The notes: generated by a model not told the origin, from the letters alone. A stretch of 64,000 nucleotides of DNA from Streptomyces sp. B21-083 (GCF_036898825.1 NZ_JARUND010000001.1:4464001-4528000); one strand, 5' to 3'; shown: positions 35,132 through 45,237, counted from the stretch's first letter. Translations and numbers: made by a program.

Positions 35132-36859
35132 CTAGCCCAGGAGGCCGCCCACCAGGCCCGGCTGGCCCGTGGAGGAGCCGCCGGTGCTGCCGTCGCCGGT
35201 GCCTCCGGTGCTGCCGCCCGTGGAGCCGCCGTTGGTGCCGCCCGGGGTGCCCGTGCCGCCGCCCGACGAGGACGGTCCGGAGCTGGTGCTGGGCGCCTGC
35301 TGGGCCGGGGTGGTCTGCTGCGGCGGGGCCTGGCCGGCGCTGCCCTGGGTCTGACTGGGCCGGCTTCCGGTGACGCTGCCGCTCTCGCGGGCCTCGCCGG
35401 GGGTGGTCGCGGCGTCGCCGGTCGTGGGGCTGGCCGAAGTGGCTTTCTGCGTCGGGGACTTGGTGGCCGTCGAGGGGCTCTTCGAGGCGCGGTGTTCGCC
35501 GCCGGACTGCTCGGGGAGCGGGGAGCCGGGGAGTTGGTTGCGCGGCGCCTCGCCGGGGCCGGGGACGACCACGCGGTCGGAGTCGCGGACGGCGCCGCCG
35601 AGGAGTGAGCCGATGAGGAGCGTGAGTCCGATGACGACGGCCGTGACGAGGGCGCCGCGGCGCAGGACGTAGGCCCGCAGCTCCCAGATGTCCGTACGGG
35701 GGCCGAGTCGGCGCCAGGCGCTGCCGGCGAGGCGGCCGTCGATGGAGTAGACGGGGGCGCCGGCGATGATCAGCGGCGACCAGGCGGCCAGGTAGATGAT
35801 GTCGGGGGCGTCGTAGACGGGGACGCTCTTCCAGCTGACGGTGAGGAGCAGTGCGGCGGAGAGCAGGGCGCCGCCGACCGCGGCGACCCGCTGCCACAGG
35901 CCCAGGACCGTGAGGACGCCCACGATGACCTGGAGGAAGGCGATGACGAGCCCGGAGCCGACGGGGTGCTGGAGGGCGAACTGCCTCAGGGGTTCGGCGA
36001 CTTCCCAGGGGTGAAGGGTGTTGAGCCACTTCATCATGGAGCCGCGTTTGCCGCCGTCGAAGTAGACGGGGTCGCAGAGCTTGCCCATGCCGGCGTAGAT
36101 GGAGATGAAGCCGAGGAAGATGCGGAGCGGGAGCAGGACGACGCCGAGGTTCATCCGGCGCCCGGGGTAATAGGCGTGCCGTACGGAGTCGTTGGAGTGG
36201 CGCCTGGCTCCGGTCCGGCGTCCGTCGGCGTCCCGCTCGTAGGCTTCGTCGCCGAACTCGTCGTCGACGTAGCCGGGTTGGCCGTATCCGGAGTCGCCGT
36301 ACCTGGCTTCCTCGTATGCGCTGCCGGTGGTGCGCATGTTGGGGAGGAGGCGGCCGGTGTCGGGGTCGGAGCCGTGGGTGCGCTGGCTTCCGACGATGGG
36401 TGTCTCGACGGTCTGGTCGAGGGTGCTGCCGGCGTAGTCGAGTTCGTCGTCGATACGGGGGATGACCTGGGTCGCTCCGGCATCGGCGGCCGACGGCTGT
36501 TCGCCGTGGCGCACGCTGGAGCCCCGTACGGCCTGGAGCAGGCGGTGTGCGCCGGTGTCGTCGGGCGCCGACTTCCCGCTCCAGACGACGGGTGCCCGGC
36601 GTCGGACGGCCGTGGCGCCGCCGGCGCCTGCGACGGGGATGCGCGCCGTGTCCTCGGAGGCGCCGAGGTGCCGGGCGACGCGGGACGACGGTGCCGCCCG
36701 CCGCGTCGAGGCCCCCAACTGCACGCGGAAGCTCGCATGGTTGACGATGACCTGCGCCGGATCGCTCGGCACCTTCACCATGCTCAGCGCGGGAGCGTCG
36801 TCGTATCCCGACGAGCGGTCCCCCGTGGGTGTGCGGGGTGTTCTGGTGTCCACGCTCAT
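35132..36859 (-). CDS. DoxX-family membrane protein with long disordered ends
   Basis: A 575-residue protein. Residues 1-235 are cytoplasmic, charged and disordered. The DoxX four-helix core is at about 236-380 (LGVVLLPLRIFLGFISIYAGMGKL, then GLVIAFLQVIVGVLTVLGLW, LLSAALLLTVSW and the IIYLAAWSPLIIAG helix). A further helix near 415 (VTAVVIGLTLLIGSLLGG) is followed by a 140-residue Thr/Ser/Pro/Gly-rich, probably exterior tail of GGSTGG repeats. DoxX proteins are linked to redox and thiol stress; this actinobacterial form is uncharacterised. Confidence 0.8.
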   Translation of the reverse strand: MSVDTRTPRTPTGDRSSGYDDAPALSMVKVPSDPAQVIVNHASFRVQLGASTRRAAPSSRVARHLGASEDTARIPVAGAGGATAVRRRAPVVWSGKSAPDDTGAHRLLQAVRGSSVRHGEQPSAADAGATQVIPRIDDELDYAGSTLDQTVETPIVGSQRTHGSDPDTGRLLPNMRTTGSAYEEARYGDSGYGQPGYVDDEFGDEAYERDADGRRTGARRHSNDSVRHAYYPGRRMNLGVVLLPLRIFLGFISIYAGMGKLCDPVYFDGGKRGSMMKWLNTLHPWEVAEPLRQFALQHPVGSGLVIAFLQVIVGVLTVLGLWQRVAAVGGALLSAALLLTVSWKSVPVYDAPDIIYLAAWSPLIIAGAPVYSIDGRLAGSAWRRLGPRTDIWELRAYVLRRGALVTAVVIGLTLLIGSLLGGAVRDSDRVVVPGPGEAPRNQLPGSPLPEQSGGEHRASKSPSTATKSPTQKATSASPTTGDAATTPGEARESGSVTGSRPSQTQGSAGQAPPQQTTPAQQAPSTSSGPSSSGGGTGTPGGTNGGSTGGSTGGTGDGSTGGSSTGQPGLVGGLLG

Positions 36860-36976
36860 CTAACCGAGTGACGTGAGGTTAGGACACTGCTTTGACTTGG
36901 CGGATGTGTCCGGGCCGCGTCAAGGTCACGTCACCCGCCCGGATTCCCCCGTACGGGTGACGCCATGCACGCGTGT

Positions 36977-37921
36977 TCAGGCGCGTCGGCGGGCCGCTTC
37001 GTAGAGCACGATCCCGGCCGCGACACCGGCGTTGAGGGACTCGGTGCCGCCGGGCATCGGGATCCGTACGAGGTGGTCGCAGGTCTCCCCGACCAGTCGG
37101 GAGAGCCCCTTGCCCTCGCTGCCGACGACGATGACGACGGGTCCGCCGAGGGCGGGCAGGTCGCCGAGTTCGGCGCCCCCGTCGGCGGCGAGACCGACGA
37201 CGACGATGCCGGCCTTCTGGTACGCCTCCAGGGTGCGCGTCAGATTGGTGGCCCGGGCGACGGGTGTACGGGCGGCGGCGCCGGCGGAGGTCTTCCAGGC
37301 GCCCGCGGTCATGCCGGCGGCGCGCCGCTCGGGCACGACGACGCCGTGGCCGCCGAAGGCGGAGACGGAGCGGACGACGGCGCCGAGGTTGCGCGGGTCG
37401 GTGACACCGTCGAGGACGACGATGAGGGGGTCCACGCCGTTGTCGTAGGCGGCGTTGGCGAGGTCCTCGGGGTGCGCGTACACGTACGGCGGGACCTGGA
37501 GCACGAGGCCCTGGTGGTTGAGGCCGTTGGTCATGCGGTCGAGCTCGGGGCGGGGGGCTTCCATCAGGTGGATGCCGCCGCGGTCGGCGGCCAGCTGGAG
37601 CGCTTCGCGCACGCGTTCGTCGTTGTCGATGAACTGCTGGACGTAGAGCATGGTGGCCGGGACGCCTTCGCGGAGCGCCTCGACGACCGAGTTGCGCCCG
37701 ACGACGAGTTCGGAGGACGCCTTCCCGCCGCGTCCCTTGGGTGCGGGTCGCCGCTGGATCTGCTTGGCCTTGGCACCGGCAATACGGTTCTTCTTGTGTC
37801 CCTTGCGCACCTCGGCGGGCGGCGTCGGGCCCTTGCCCTCGAGCCCCCGGCGCCGCTGGCCGCCACTGCCGACCTGCGCGCCCTTCTTGCCGGACATGCG
37901 ACGGTTGTTTGAGGCGGCCAT
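36977..37921 (-). CDS. rlmB: 23S rRNA (guanosine-2'-O) methyltransferase RlmB
   Basis: A 314-residue SPOUT methyltransferase of the TrmH/RlmB family, modifying G2251 of 23S rRNA. A basic N-terminal extension ([20 protein letters not shown]) precedes the RNA-binding domain; the SPOUT motifs are [36 protein letters not shown] and [16 protein letters not shown]. The extension is usual in actinobacteria. Follows cysS on the same strand; the conserved order cysS-rlmB suggests an operon, though a hairpin lies between. Confidence 0.93.
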   Translation of the reverse strand: MAASNNRRMSGKKGAQVGSGGQRRRGLEGKGPTPPAEVRKGHKKNRIAGAKAKQIQRRPAPKGRGGKASSELVVGRNSVVEALREGVPATMLYVQQFIDNDERVREALQLAADRGGIHLMEAPRPELDRMTNGLNHQGLVLQVPPYVYAHPEDLANAAYDNGVDPLIVVLDGVTDPRNLGAVVRSVSAFGGHGVVVPERRAAGMTAGAWKTSAGAAARTPVARATNLTRTLEAYQKAGIVVVGLAADGGAELGDLPALGGPVVIVVGSEGKGLSRLVGETCDHLVRIPMPGGTESLNAGVAAGIVLYEAARRRA

Positions 37922-37937
37922 GACCTACCTGTCTGTT

Positions 37938-37969
37938 TGAATCCTCCCTCTCACGGGTGAGAGGGATTC
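37938..37969 (-). promoter_or_regulatory. Hairpin in rlmB leader
   Basis: CCCTCTCA and TGAGAGGG form an 8-bp stem with a 4-base loop, extended by GAAT/ATTC, 17 bases before the rlmB start. It could attenuate read-through from cysS. Confidence 0.45.
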
Positions 37970-38139
37970 CTGGCTCACGCTGCTCGTTCGCTCGGCAAGC
38001 GATCGAGTCTGACGCGATCGGCACCAGCCGGGTTGAAACCAGCCCGGGTGCGACTACAAGCTGTGCGACTTCCTGCGCGTGCTTGGTTCTCGCTACGCGC
38101 CCCTCGACTTTACCACCGGCCCCGCGACCGCTGTCTGGC

Positions 38140-39543
38140 CTAGCGGGGGCCGAGGGTCCAGCGGGGTCCCTGCGGACCGTCCTCGATGACGAGGCCGGAC
38201 TGGTTGAGCTGATCGCGGATGGCGTCCGCGGTGCCCCAGTCCTTGCGCCCGCGGGCGGCCTCGCGCTGGTCGAGGACGAGTCGCACGAGGCTGTCGACGA
38301 CGCCGTGCAGATCTTCGCCGCGGTCACCGACGTCGCCGGCCCAGTGCGGGTCGAGCGGGTCGAGTCCGAGGACGCCGAGCATGGCGCGCACCTCGGCGAG
38401 GCGGGCCACGGCGGCTTCCTTGTCGTCGGCGGCGAGGGCGGAGTTGCCCTGCCTGACGGTGGTGTGGACGATGGCGAGGGCCTGCGGCACGCCCAGGTCG
38501 TCGTCCATGGCCTCGGCGAAGGCGGGCGGCACCTCGGCGGACGGCTCGACGACTCCGCCGGCCTTCTCGACGACTCGCTGTACGAAGCCCTCGATCCGGG
38601 CGAACGCCGACTCGGCCTCGCGCAGGGCGTCCTCGCTGTACTCGATCATCGAGCGGTAGTGCGGGGTGCCGAGGTAGTAGCGCAGGACGATGGGCCGCCA
38701 GGTCTTGACCATCTCGCTGACGAGGACGGAGTTGCCGAGGGATTTCGACATCTTCTCGCCGCTCATGGTGACCCAGGCGTTGTGCAGCCAGTACGTGGCG
38801 AAGTCGTCGCCGAAGGCCTTGGCCTGGGCGATCTCGTTCTCGTGGTGCGGGAAGATCAGGTCGAGTCCGCCGCCGTGGATGTCGAAGGCGGACCCCAGGT
38901 ACTTGTGCGCCATGGCCGAGCACTCCAGGTGCCAGCCGGGCCGACCCCGGCCCCAGGGCGTCTCCCAGGTCGGCTCGCCGGGCTTGGCGGACTTCCACAT
39001 GGCGAAGTCACGGGGGTCTCGCTTGCCGGTCTCGCCGTCCCCGGAGGGCTGGAGCAGGTTGTCGAGTTCCTGGTTGGACAGCTCCAGGTAGCCGGGGAAG
39101 GAGCGCACGTCGAAGTAGACGTTCCCGTCGGCCTCGTACGCGTGTCCGCGCTCGATGAGCCCGCGCATCATCTCGACCATCTCGGTCACGTGCCCGGTGG
39201 CACGCGGCTCGTAGGTCGGGGGCAGGCAGCCGAGCGCGCTGTAGCCGTCGTTGAAGGCCCGCTCGTTCTCGAAGCCGATGGACCACCAGGGGCGGCCCTG
39301 TTCGGCGGCCTTCCTGATGATCTTGTCGTCGATGTCGGTGACGTTGCGGACGAAGGTGACGTCGTACCCGCGGTAGGTGAACCAGCGGCGCAGGATGTCG
39401 AAGTTGAGCCCCGACCGGATGTGCCCGATGTGGGGAGCGGCCTGCACGGTGGCGCCACAGAGGTAGATCGAGACACAACCCGGTGTGAGCGGGGCGAAGT
39501 CACGGATCTGCCGGGCGTTGGTGTCGTACAGGCGAATGGTCAC
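38140..39543 (-). CDS. cysS: Cysteinyl-tRNA synthetase
   Basis: A 467-residue class I synthetase. The HIGH motif is APHIGHIRSGLNFD; KMSKS is intact in EKMSKSLGNSV; zinc ligands are in YLCGATVQ, LECSAMA and HGGGLDLIFPHHENE. The GTG at 39543 gives VTIRLYDTNARQI, the family start; the frame above it is not similar. Attaches Cys to tRNA-Cys in the cytosol. It is the housekeeping CysS rather than MshC, which has a shorter core and acts in mycothiol synthesis. Confidence 0.95.
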   Translation of the reverse strand: MTIRLYDTNARQIRDFAPLTPGCVSIYLCGATVQAAPHIGHIRSGLNFDILRRWFTYRGYDVTFVRNVTDIDDKIIRKAAEQGRPWWSIGFENERAFNDGYSALGCLPPTYEPRATGHVTEMVEMMRGLIERGHAYEADGNVYFDVRSFPGYLELSNQELDNLLQPSGDGETGKRDPRDFAMWKSAKPGEPTWETPWGRGRPGWHLECSAMAHKYLGSAFDIHGGGLDLIFPHHENEIAQAKAFGDDFATYWLHNAWVTMSGEKMSKSLGNSVLVSEMVKTWRPIVLRYYLGTPHYRSMIEYSEDALREAESAFARIEGFVQRVVEKAGGVVEPSAEVPPAFAEAMDDDLGVPQALAIVHTTVRQGNSALAADDKEAAVARLAEVRAMLGVLGLDPLDPHWAGDVGDRGEDLHGVVDSLVRLVLDQREAARGRKDWGTADAIRDQLNQSGLVIEDGPQGPRWTLGPR

Positions 39544-39643
39544 GGGTCCAGGGTAGTGGCCCCACACCAGTGCCCCGCGACCCTTGTGCACAAAAATCCG
39601 ACCCCTACGGCGTTCCCTGGAGCCTGGGGCGAATTCCGCGAGT

Positions 39644-40180
39644 TCAGCCCGTACGGACCACCAGTGCCGTGGCCACCGCCATCAGGCCCTCTTCGCGTCC
39701 CGGGAAGCCGAGGCCGTCCGTCGTCGCGCCGGAGACGGAGACCGGTGCGCCGACCGCCTCCGACAGCACCTTCTGTGCTTCGTCGCGCCGCTTCCCGATC
39801 TTCGGACGGGGCCCGATGACCTGCACGGCCACGTTGCCGATGGTGAACCCCGCCGTCCGTACGATCCGGGCGGCCTCCGTCAGCAGTGCCACCCCGGACG
39901 CGCCGGACCACTCGGGGCGGCCGGTGCCGAAGTGCTGTCCCAGGTCGCCGAGTCCGGCCGCCGAGAACAGGGCGTTGCACGCCGCGTGGGCGACGACGTC
40001 GGCGTCGGAGTGGCCCGCGAGTCCCGTCCCCTCGCCCTCCCACCTCAGGCCGGCGCACCACAGTTCCCGGCCCTCCTCGAAGGCGTGGATGTCGGTACCG
40101 ATGCCCACCTGTGGCAGCACCGGCCCCGCCGCGAAGGGTGCGGAGGGTGCGGAAGGTCCTGACGTCTGGTCAGAAGCCAT
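39644..40180 (-). CDS. ispF: 2-C-methyl-D-erythritol 2,4-cyclodiphosphate synthase
   Basis: A 178-residue IspF of the MEP isoprenoid pathway. Zinc ligands: GIGTDIHAF (Asp, His) and [19 protein letters not shown]; the later [13 protein letters not shown] loop binds the CDP moiety. The first about 22 residues are a Ser/Pro-rich extension. The start overlaps the end of ispD by 11 bases, so the two are translationally coupled, consecutive pathway enzymes (IspE lies elsewhere). Confidence 0.95.
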   Translation of the reverse strand: MASDQTSGPSAPSAPFAAGPVLPQVGIGTDIHAFEEGRELWCAGLRWEGEGTGLAGHSDADVVAHAACNALFSAAGLGDLGQHFGTGRPEWSGASGVALLTEAARIVRTAGFTIGNVAVQVIGPRPKIGKRRDEAQKVLSEAVGAPVSVSGATTDGLGFPGREEGLMAVATALVVRTG

Positions 40181-40922
40181 CGTTGAGCCTCCTGCGGGCC
40201 AGTACCGCTTCCGCGAGCACGAGATCCAGCGGCCTGGTCACCTTGAACGCCTCCTCGTGGCCGGGCACGACCACGACCCGCAGGCCCAACTGTTCGACCA
40301 TGCTCGCGTCGTCGGTGACGTTCTCGGTCACCGTCTCGTGGGCCCGTACGAGTGTGTCGATCGCGAAGCCCTGCGGGGTCTGGACCGCTCGCAGTCGCGC
40401 CCGTTCCGGCGTGGCGAGCACCGGTTCCGGTTCGCCGGGTGTCGTGGCCGGTTCGACCTCTTTGACGGTGTCCGCGAGCGGCAGGGCGGGAACCACGGCC
40501 TGCGCGCCGTCCCGTACCGCCTCGATGACCGCGTCGACGGTGTCCACCGGTACCAGTGGGCGGGCGGCGTCGTGCACGAGGACGATGTCGATGCCGGGCG
40601 GCAGGGCGTCCAGGCCGAGTCTCACCGAATCCTGTCTGGACTCGCCTCCGGGTACGACCAGGAAATCGGTGCGTTCGGGCAGCGCGTGGGTGTCGAGGAG
40701 GGTCTTCACCTCGGCGGCGCCGTCCGGCGGGGCCACGACGACGACCAGGGAGACCGCCCGGGACGCGGCCATCGCGCGCACCGCGTGGATGAGCATGGGC
40801 GTGCCGTTCAGCGCGCGAAGCGCTTTGGGTGCTCCCGGGCCGAGGCGTACGCCCCGGCCGGCGGCCGGAATCACGGCGGCCGTACGTGCCCCGGGCGGTG
40901 TGGGGCGCGATTCGTCAGACAT
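40170..40922 (-). CDS. ispD: 2-C-methyl-D-erythritol 4-phosphate cytidylyltransferase
   Basis: A 250-residue Isp[25 protein letters not shown] is the CTP-binding loop; [12 protein letters not shown] and the final [11 protein letters not shown] / [14 protein letters not shown] segments bind the methylerythritol phosphate. Third enzyme of the MEP pathway. It is followed by ispF with an overlap. The 401-base gap to carD upstream suggests its own promoter as well as read-through from carD. Confidence 0.95.
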   Translation of the reverse strand: MSDESRPTPPGARTAAVIPAAGRGVRLGPGAPKALRALNGTPMLIHAVRAMAASRAVSLVVVVAPPDGAAEVKTLLDTHALPERTDFLVVPGGESRQDSVRLGLDALPPGIDIVLVHDAARPLVPVDTVDAVIEAVRDGAQAVVPALPLADTVKEVEPATTPGEPEPVLATPERARLRAVQTPQGFAIDTLVRAHETVTENVTDDASMVEQLGLRVVVVPGHEEAFKVTRPLDLVLAEAVLARRRLNDGF

Positions 40923-41042
40923 CGGTTCCTGTCAGGTTTGTGTGCCGAGCCCTCGTGGGTATGGCCTGGAGGAGTGCCGGGCGCGAGCCTCGGTCGGACC
41001 CTTCCGTGACTTCCGGTCGAGTCTGCTCCGGGCCCGGCACAG

Positions 41043-41070
41043 CAGGTATCAGTACTCAAGTATCGGTACT
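41043..41070. repeat. Tandem 14-base repeat in ispD leader
   Basis: CAGGTATCAGTACT is followed directly by CAAGTATCGGTACT (12 of 14 identical). It lies about 120-150 bases upstream of the ispD start in the 40923-41323 gap, which otherwise shows no gene. It could be a regulator or promoter-proximal site. Confidence 0.35.
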
Positions 41071-41323
41071 TCAGTGCTACTGGCAGACCGCGGGGATCCG
41101 TGACCGCGGAGAATCCACTGCCCGTAGGAAATCCGCTGACGGCGCCTGTTCCCGGCGTCCGTGGTGTCTCGGATACGTGGCTCGGACAGATGGCACGGAT
41201 TCCGGGCACGAACATGCCGCAGCGCCCGGCGACATTGGATACGTCATCGGGCACCGCGGCATTTCAGTGTGCTGCTTGAGCTGAGTGAGCGGGCTTTTCA
41301 GGGCCTGCGCGTTCAGGTCAGAG

Positions 41324-41806
41324 TCAGGACGCGAGCACCTCGTCGAGCAGTGCCTCGGCCTTGTCCTCGTTCGTGTTCTCCGCGAGCGCGAGCTCGCTCA
41401 CCAGGATCTGGCGAGCCTTGGCGAGCATGCGCTTCTCACCGGCGGACAGTCCGCGCTCACGCTCACGACGCCACAGGTCACGTACGACTTCCGCGACCTT
41501 GATGACATCACCGGAGGCGAGCTTCTCCAGATTTGCCTTGTAACGACGCGACCAGTTCGTGGGCTCCTCGGCATACGGAGCGCGCAGGACCTCGAAGACC
41601 CGGTCCAGCCCTTCCTGACCAACCACATCACGTACGCCGACGAACTCCGCATTGTCCGCTGGCACACGTACAGTGAGGTCACCCTGGGCGACCTTCAGCA
41701 CCAAGTAGGTCTTGTCCACGCCTTTGATCTGGCGAGTTTCGATGGCCTCGATCAGCGCGGCCCCGTGATGGGGATAGACCACGGTGTCGCCAACCTTGAA
41801 CGTCAT
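41324..41806 (-). CDS. carD: CarD-family transcriptional regulator
   Basis: A 160-residue CarD: an N-terminal Tudor-like RNA-polymerase beta-binding domain ([20 protein letters not shown]) and a helical DNA-binding domain with the invariant Trp in [17 protein letters not shown]. In actinobacteria it stabilises open complexes at rRNA and many other promoters. Highly conserved length and sequence; upstream of ispD-ispF as usual. Confidence 0.95.
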   Translation of the reverse strand: MTFKVGDTVVYPHHGAALIEAIETRQIKGVDKTYLVLKVAQGDLTVRVPADNAEFVGVRDVVGQEGLDRVFEVLRAPYAEEPTNWSRRYKANLEKLASGDVIKVAEVVRDLWRRERERGLSAGEKRMLAKARQILVSELALAENTNEDKAEALLDEVLAS

Positions 41807-42440
41807 GTGACAGGTACCCCTTCCGTGGCTATCCAGGGTAACACGGAAACGGCAGCTTCTGAATGGCGTTTTCGCAGGTCAGAGCATATCTCGGGGCTTG
41901 ACAAGTGCAACAGGAACGTGCTTCGGAAGGGCCGCCGGAGTGAGCGCGGCAGGGGTATTCGCAGGTCGGAGCGGCTCTCCGAACGAAGCGAAACCCGGCC
42001 GTCACACTCACCCGGAGGCCCCGACAGGCGACCAAACATCCGGTTATGTCCGCTTCCATGTGTGCGACTTCCGCTACTCCGTTCGGTGAGCGGAGTCGGG
42101 TGCGGGGCGAATCCGGAATTGATCACGCCAGTTGATGTCCCGCCGGATGATCAAGCGGTTGACCCCAGCAGATGATCTACGGGTGATCAATTTTCGGGTG
42201 CCGTTCATTCCTTCACCGGAAATCCGCGAGCCGGTAACTCTGTTTGCCGGCGGCAGTTATGTGAATGCGGGACTGTCGTGCCCCGGGAGAGGGTCAAAAG
42301 TGGCTCCCGGGGCAGCCGCGCTCTCCCGAGACGGCGTCCCCGGTGACAGCTAGAGGCGGGTCGGGTGCGGTGGCACGGGAACGGCTCGGTAACCTAAGGC
42401 CGCTGACAGTCACTTAGGGCGGCTTTATAAGGAGCTGCCC
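41807..42440. other. Long intergenic region, carD to lipoprotein
   Basis: 634 bases with no convincing gene; the open frames on either strand (for example 41898-42089) lack normal codon bias and similarity. It must hold the carD promoter (minus strand) and the lipoprotein promoter (plus strand). Around 42130-42195 it contains several GATGATC/GTGATCA-like words. The CCTAAG palindrome at 42393 is listed separately. Confidence 0.6.
42393..42418. promoter_or_regulatory. Nested palindrome upstream of lipoprotein gene
   Basis: CCTAAG and CTTAGG (42393-42398, 42413-42418) enclose a smaller TGAC-A-GTCA palindrome. It is 23 bases upstream of the GTG start, in the position of an operator or leader hairpin. 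Confidence 0.35.
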
Positions 42441-43136
42441 GTGCGTTCCCAAGGAGTTGCCGCCGCCGTGAGCAGCAGCCTTCGACGCGGCGCCCTCGCC
42501 GCATCCGCCCTCGCGTTCTCGGTCGCCACGCTCGCCGGGTGCGCAGCCGGAAACAACGCCCAGACGCTGGAGGTCAAGCCGGACAACGCGGCCATGACCG
42601 TCGGCACCATCAAGCTGCAGAACGTCGTCGTCATCACCCCGTCGGAGCTGACGTCGACCGGGCCGGCCGCCGTCTCCGCGACGGTGTTCAACACCGGCAA
42701 GACCGCCCAGACGCTGGAGTCGATCACCGTCCCCGGAACGGGCAAGACCGCCGAGCTGACGCCCGCCAAGGGCGGCAGCCTGAGCATCCCGGCGTACAGC
42801 TCGCTCGTCATCGGCGGCGAGAACAACGCCTCCGCGGTGCTGCCGAACAGCCGTGAGGCGGTCCAGGACGGCAACGCGCAGAAGGTCACCTTCACGTTCA
42901 GCAAGACCGGTGACGTGAGCCTGCGCGCGTTCGTCGTCCCGGCGGCGGGCTACTACTCGTCGTGGGGCCCGACCGCGGCCCCGGCGACACCGGCCGACAC
43001 CGCCTCGCCGTCCGCCTCCGCCTCCGCGTCCGCCTCCGGCGAGCCGGCCGCGTCCGGTTCCCCGAGCCCGTCCGGCGAGTCCGGGTCGCCTGCCGCCGGG
43101 GCTTCCCCGAGCACCTCGGAGTCGGCCGCCCAGTAA
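42441..43136 (+). CDS. Secreted lipoprotein, uncharacterised
   Basis: A 231-residue lipoprotein: signal helix ASALAFSVATLAGC with lipobox LAGC (Cys about 33). The exported domain (about 38-180) is beta-rich (VVVITPSELTSTGPAAVSATVFN, AYSSLVIGGENN, VTFTFSKTGDVSLRAFVVP), reminiscent of copper-chaperone or immunoglobulin-like folds but without the metal methionine motif. The C-terminal 50 residues are a Ser/Ala/Pro tail. GTG 42441 has AAGGAG upstream. Syntenic with the gene upstream of phoP in S. coelicolor. Confidence 0.8.
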   Translation: MRSQGVAAAVSSSLRRGALAASALAFSVATLAGCAAGNNAQTLEVKPDNAAMTVGTIKLQNVVVITPSELTSTGPAAVSATVFNTGKTAQTLESITVPGTGKTAELTPAKGGSLSIPAYSSLVIGGENNASAVLPNSREAVQDGNAQKVTFTFSKTGDVSLRAFVVPAAGYYSSWGPTAAPATPADTASPSASASASASGEPAASGSPSPSGESGSPAAGASPSTSESAAQ

Positions 43137-43152
43137 GGCCTTCGGCCACGCG

Positions 43153-43208
43153 CGTGTACGGCGAAGGGCGGGACCTCCGGGTAGAGGTCCCGCCCTTCGC
43201 CGTACACG
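43153..43208. terminator. Bidirectional terminator, lipoprotein/phoP
   Basis: A perfect 25-bp stem with a 6-base loop between the convergent lipoprotein and phoP genes. Confidence 0.9.
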
Positions 43209-43234
43209 CTTGCCGTCCGGGTGTGCGGGCCGGT

Positions 43235-43915
43235 TTACGGCTCGAACTTGTATCCGAGACCGCGGACCGTGACCAGGTATCTGGGGGCGCCCGGGTCCGG
43301 CTCGATCTTGGCGCGCAGGCGCTTGACGTGGACGTCGAGGGTCTTGGTGTCGCCCACGTAGTCGGCGCCCCAGACCCGGTCGATGAGCTGCATACGGGTC
43401 AGCACGCGGCCGGCGTTGCGCAGCAGCATCTCCAGCAGGTCGAACTCCTTGAGCGGGAGGTCGACCTTGCCGCCGGAGACCGTGACCACGTGGCGGTCGA
43501 CGTCCATGCGGACCGGGCCCGCCTCCAGGGCGGCCGGGGTGACCTCCTCGGGCTCGCCCCGGCGGCGCAGGACGGCGCGGATACGGGCGACCAGTTCGCG
43601 GGAGGAGAAGGGCTTGGTGACGTAGTCGTCGGCCCCTATCTCCAGGCCGACGACCTTGTCGATCTCGCTGTCCTTGGCGGTGACCATGATCACCGGGACG
43701 TTGGACTTGACGCGCAGCTGGCGGCAGACCTCCGTGCCGGGCAGGCCGGGCAGCATCAGGTCGAGCAGGACGAGGTCGGCTCCGTTGCGCTCGAACTCGT
43801 CGAGGCCGTCGGGCCCGGTGGCCGCGATGGCGACCTCGAAACCCTCCTTGCGGAGCATGTAGGAAAGGGCGTCGGAGAAGGATTCCTCATCCTCGACGAC
43901 GAGCACTCGGGTCAC
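43235..43915 (-). CDS. phoP: Phosphate response regulator PhoP
   Basis: A 226-residue OmpR-family regulator. Receiver: acidic pair VVEDEESF, phospho-acceptor in LVLLDLMLPG, Lys in YVTKPFSSRE. The winged helix ends with KTLDVHVKRLRAKIEPDPGA and VRGLGYKFEP. Controls phosphate-starvation genes and, in Streptomyces, antibiotic production. Its start overlaps phoR's stop by 4 bases; the operon reads phoR then phoP. Confidence 0.97.
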   Translation of the reverse strand: MTRVLVVEDEESFSDALSYMLRKEGFEVAIAATGPDGLDEFERNGADLVLLDLMLPGLPGTEVCRQLRVKSNVPVIMVTAKDSEIDKVVGLEIGADDYVTKPFSSRELVARIRAVLRRRGEPEEVTPAALEAGPVRMDVDRHVVTVSGGKVDLPLKEFDLLEMLLRNAGRVLTRMQLIDRVWGADYVGDTKTLDVHVKRLRAKIEPDPGAPRYLVTVRGLGYKFEP

Positions 43916-45237
43916 GGATGGACCTCCGGGGCGTGAAGCGGATCGTAAGGGGATGTACCGGTGGTCCGGTCGGCCTCTTCGCCGGGGTCGGACGGTCCGT
44001 CCCCGGTGTCGGGGTCGGAGTCTGGGAGTGACTCGGGGTGGGAGTCATGGTCGTACAGGTGCGGCCGGTTCGCACGGGCTCGGCGGCCACTGACCGCCTC
44101 CGGCAGGCGCAGGGTGAACGTGGAGCCCTGACCCTCGGAGCTCCACACCGTGACCTCTCCGCCGTGCGAGGCGGCCACGTGCTTGACGATCGCCAGGCCG
44201 AGCCCCGTACCGCCGGTGGCGCGGGAGCGGGCGGGGTCGACGCGGTAGAAGCGCTCGAAGATGCGCTCCTTGTCCTTGTCGGAGATGCCTATGCCCTGGT
44301 CGGTGACGGCGACCTCGATCAGGTCGCCGCCCGGCGCGTTCACCCGGCGGGCCGCTATGCCGACGCGGGTGGCGGCGGGCGAGTAGTTCACGGCGTTCTC
44401 GACGAGGTTGCCGAGGGCGGCGGCGAGCTGGCCGCGGTTGCCCCAGACGCGCAGGTCTGCGGTGCCTCCGGCGGCCATGGTGATGTGCTTGGTGCCGGCC
44501 TGGTGGCGGCACCGGTCGACGGCCTCGGCGACGAGTTCGTCGACGCGGACGGGCTCGGCGTCCTCCAGCGGGTCGTCGTTCTGCACCCGGGAGAGGTCGA
44601 TGAGTTCCTGGACGAGGCTGGTGAGGCGGGTCGCCTCGATCTGCATCCGGCCGGCGAAACGCTCGACGGCCTCCGGGTCGTCCGAGGCGCCCATGACGGC
44701 CTCGGAGAGAAGGGAGAGGGCGCCGGTGGGGGTCTTGAGCTCATGGCTGACGTTGGCGACGAAGTCGCGCCGTACGGCCTCGATGCGGCGGGCCTCGGTG
44801 AGGTCCTCGACGAGGAGGAGGACCAGGCGCGAGCCGAGGGGGGCGACGCGGGCGGAGACCGCGAGGGCTTCGCCGCGTCCGGTGCCGCGTCTGGGGAGGT
44901 CCAGCTCGACCTGGCGTATCTCGCCGTCGCGCCGGGTGTCCCGGGCCATCTGGAGCATCGGCTCCACCGAAAGCTTTCCGCCACGGACCAGACCGAGGGC
45001 GTACGCCGCCGAGCTGGCCTTCACGACGCCGTCCGCCTCGTCCAGTACGACGGCCGAGGACCGCAGTACGGACAGCACCGTGTCGACGCCGGGCGGTAGC
45101 ACCGGGTCGGTGTGCAGGGAGGTCCGGGTGGGGCGTTTCTGGTCGCGCTCGCTCCAGCGGAACGCCAGCACGGCGATGACACCGGTGAGTACCCCGGCGA
45201 TCGCTGCCGCTGCGGCGACCGCCGCGTTCACGTCCAT
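43912..45237 (-). CDS. phoR: Phosphate sensor histidine kinase PhoR
   Basis: A 441-residue sensor kinase. One N-terminal transmembrane helix (about 4-26), a PAS-like region, then HisKA with FVANVSHELKTPTGAL (phospho-His), and HATPase_c with NLVENAVNYSP (N box), VTDQGIGIS (G1) and GGTGLGLAIVKHVAASHGG (G2). The C-terminal 60 residues are an Asp/Pro-rich tail. Sits in the membrane and phosphorylates PhoP. The first gene of phoR-phoP, divergent from phoU across a PHO box. Confidence 0.96.
   Translation of the reverse strand: MDVNAAVAAAAAIAGVLTGVIAVLAFRWSERDQKRPTRTSLHTDPVLPPGVDTVLSVLRSSAVVLDEADGVVKASSAAYALGLVRGGKLSVEPMLQMARDTRRDGEIRQVELDLPRRGTGRGEALAVSARVAPLGSRLVLLLVEDLTEARRIEAVRRDFVANVSHELKTPTGALSLLSEAVMGASDDPEAVERFAGRMQIEATRLTSLVQELIDLSRVQNDDPLEDAEPVRVDELVAEAVDRCRHQAGTKHITMAAGGTADLRVWGNRGQLAAALGNLVENAVNYSPAATRVGIAARRVNAPGGDLIEVAVTDQGIGISDKDKERIFERFYRVDPARSRATGGTGLGLAIVKHVAASHGGEVTVWSSEGQGSTFTLRLPEAVSGRRARANRPHLYDHDSHPESLPDSDPDTGDGPSDPGEEADRTTGTSPYDPLHAPEVHP

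Noticed and set aside
41898..42353. Small plus-strand ORFs between carD and the lipoprotein gene
   Set aside because: No ribosome sites, codon bias or recognisable features; more likely promoter DNA.
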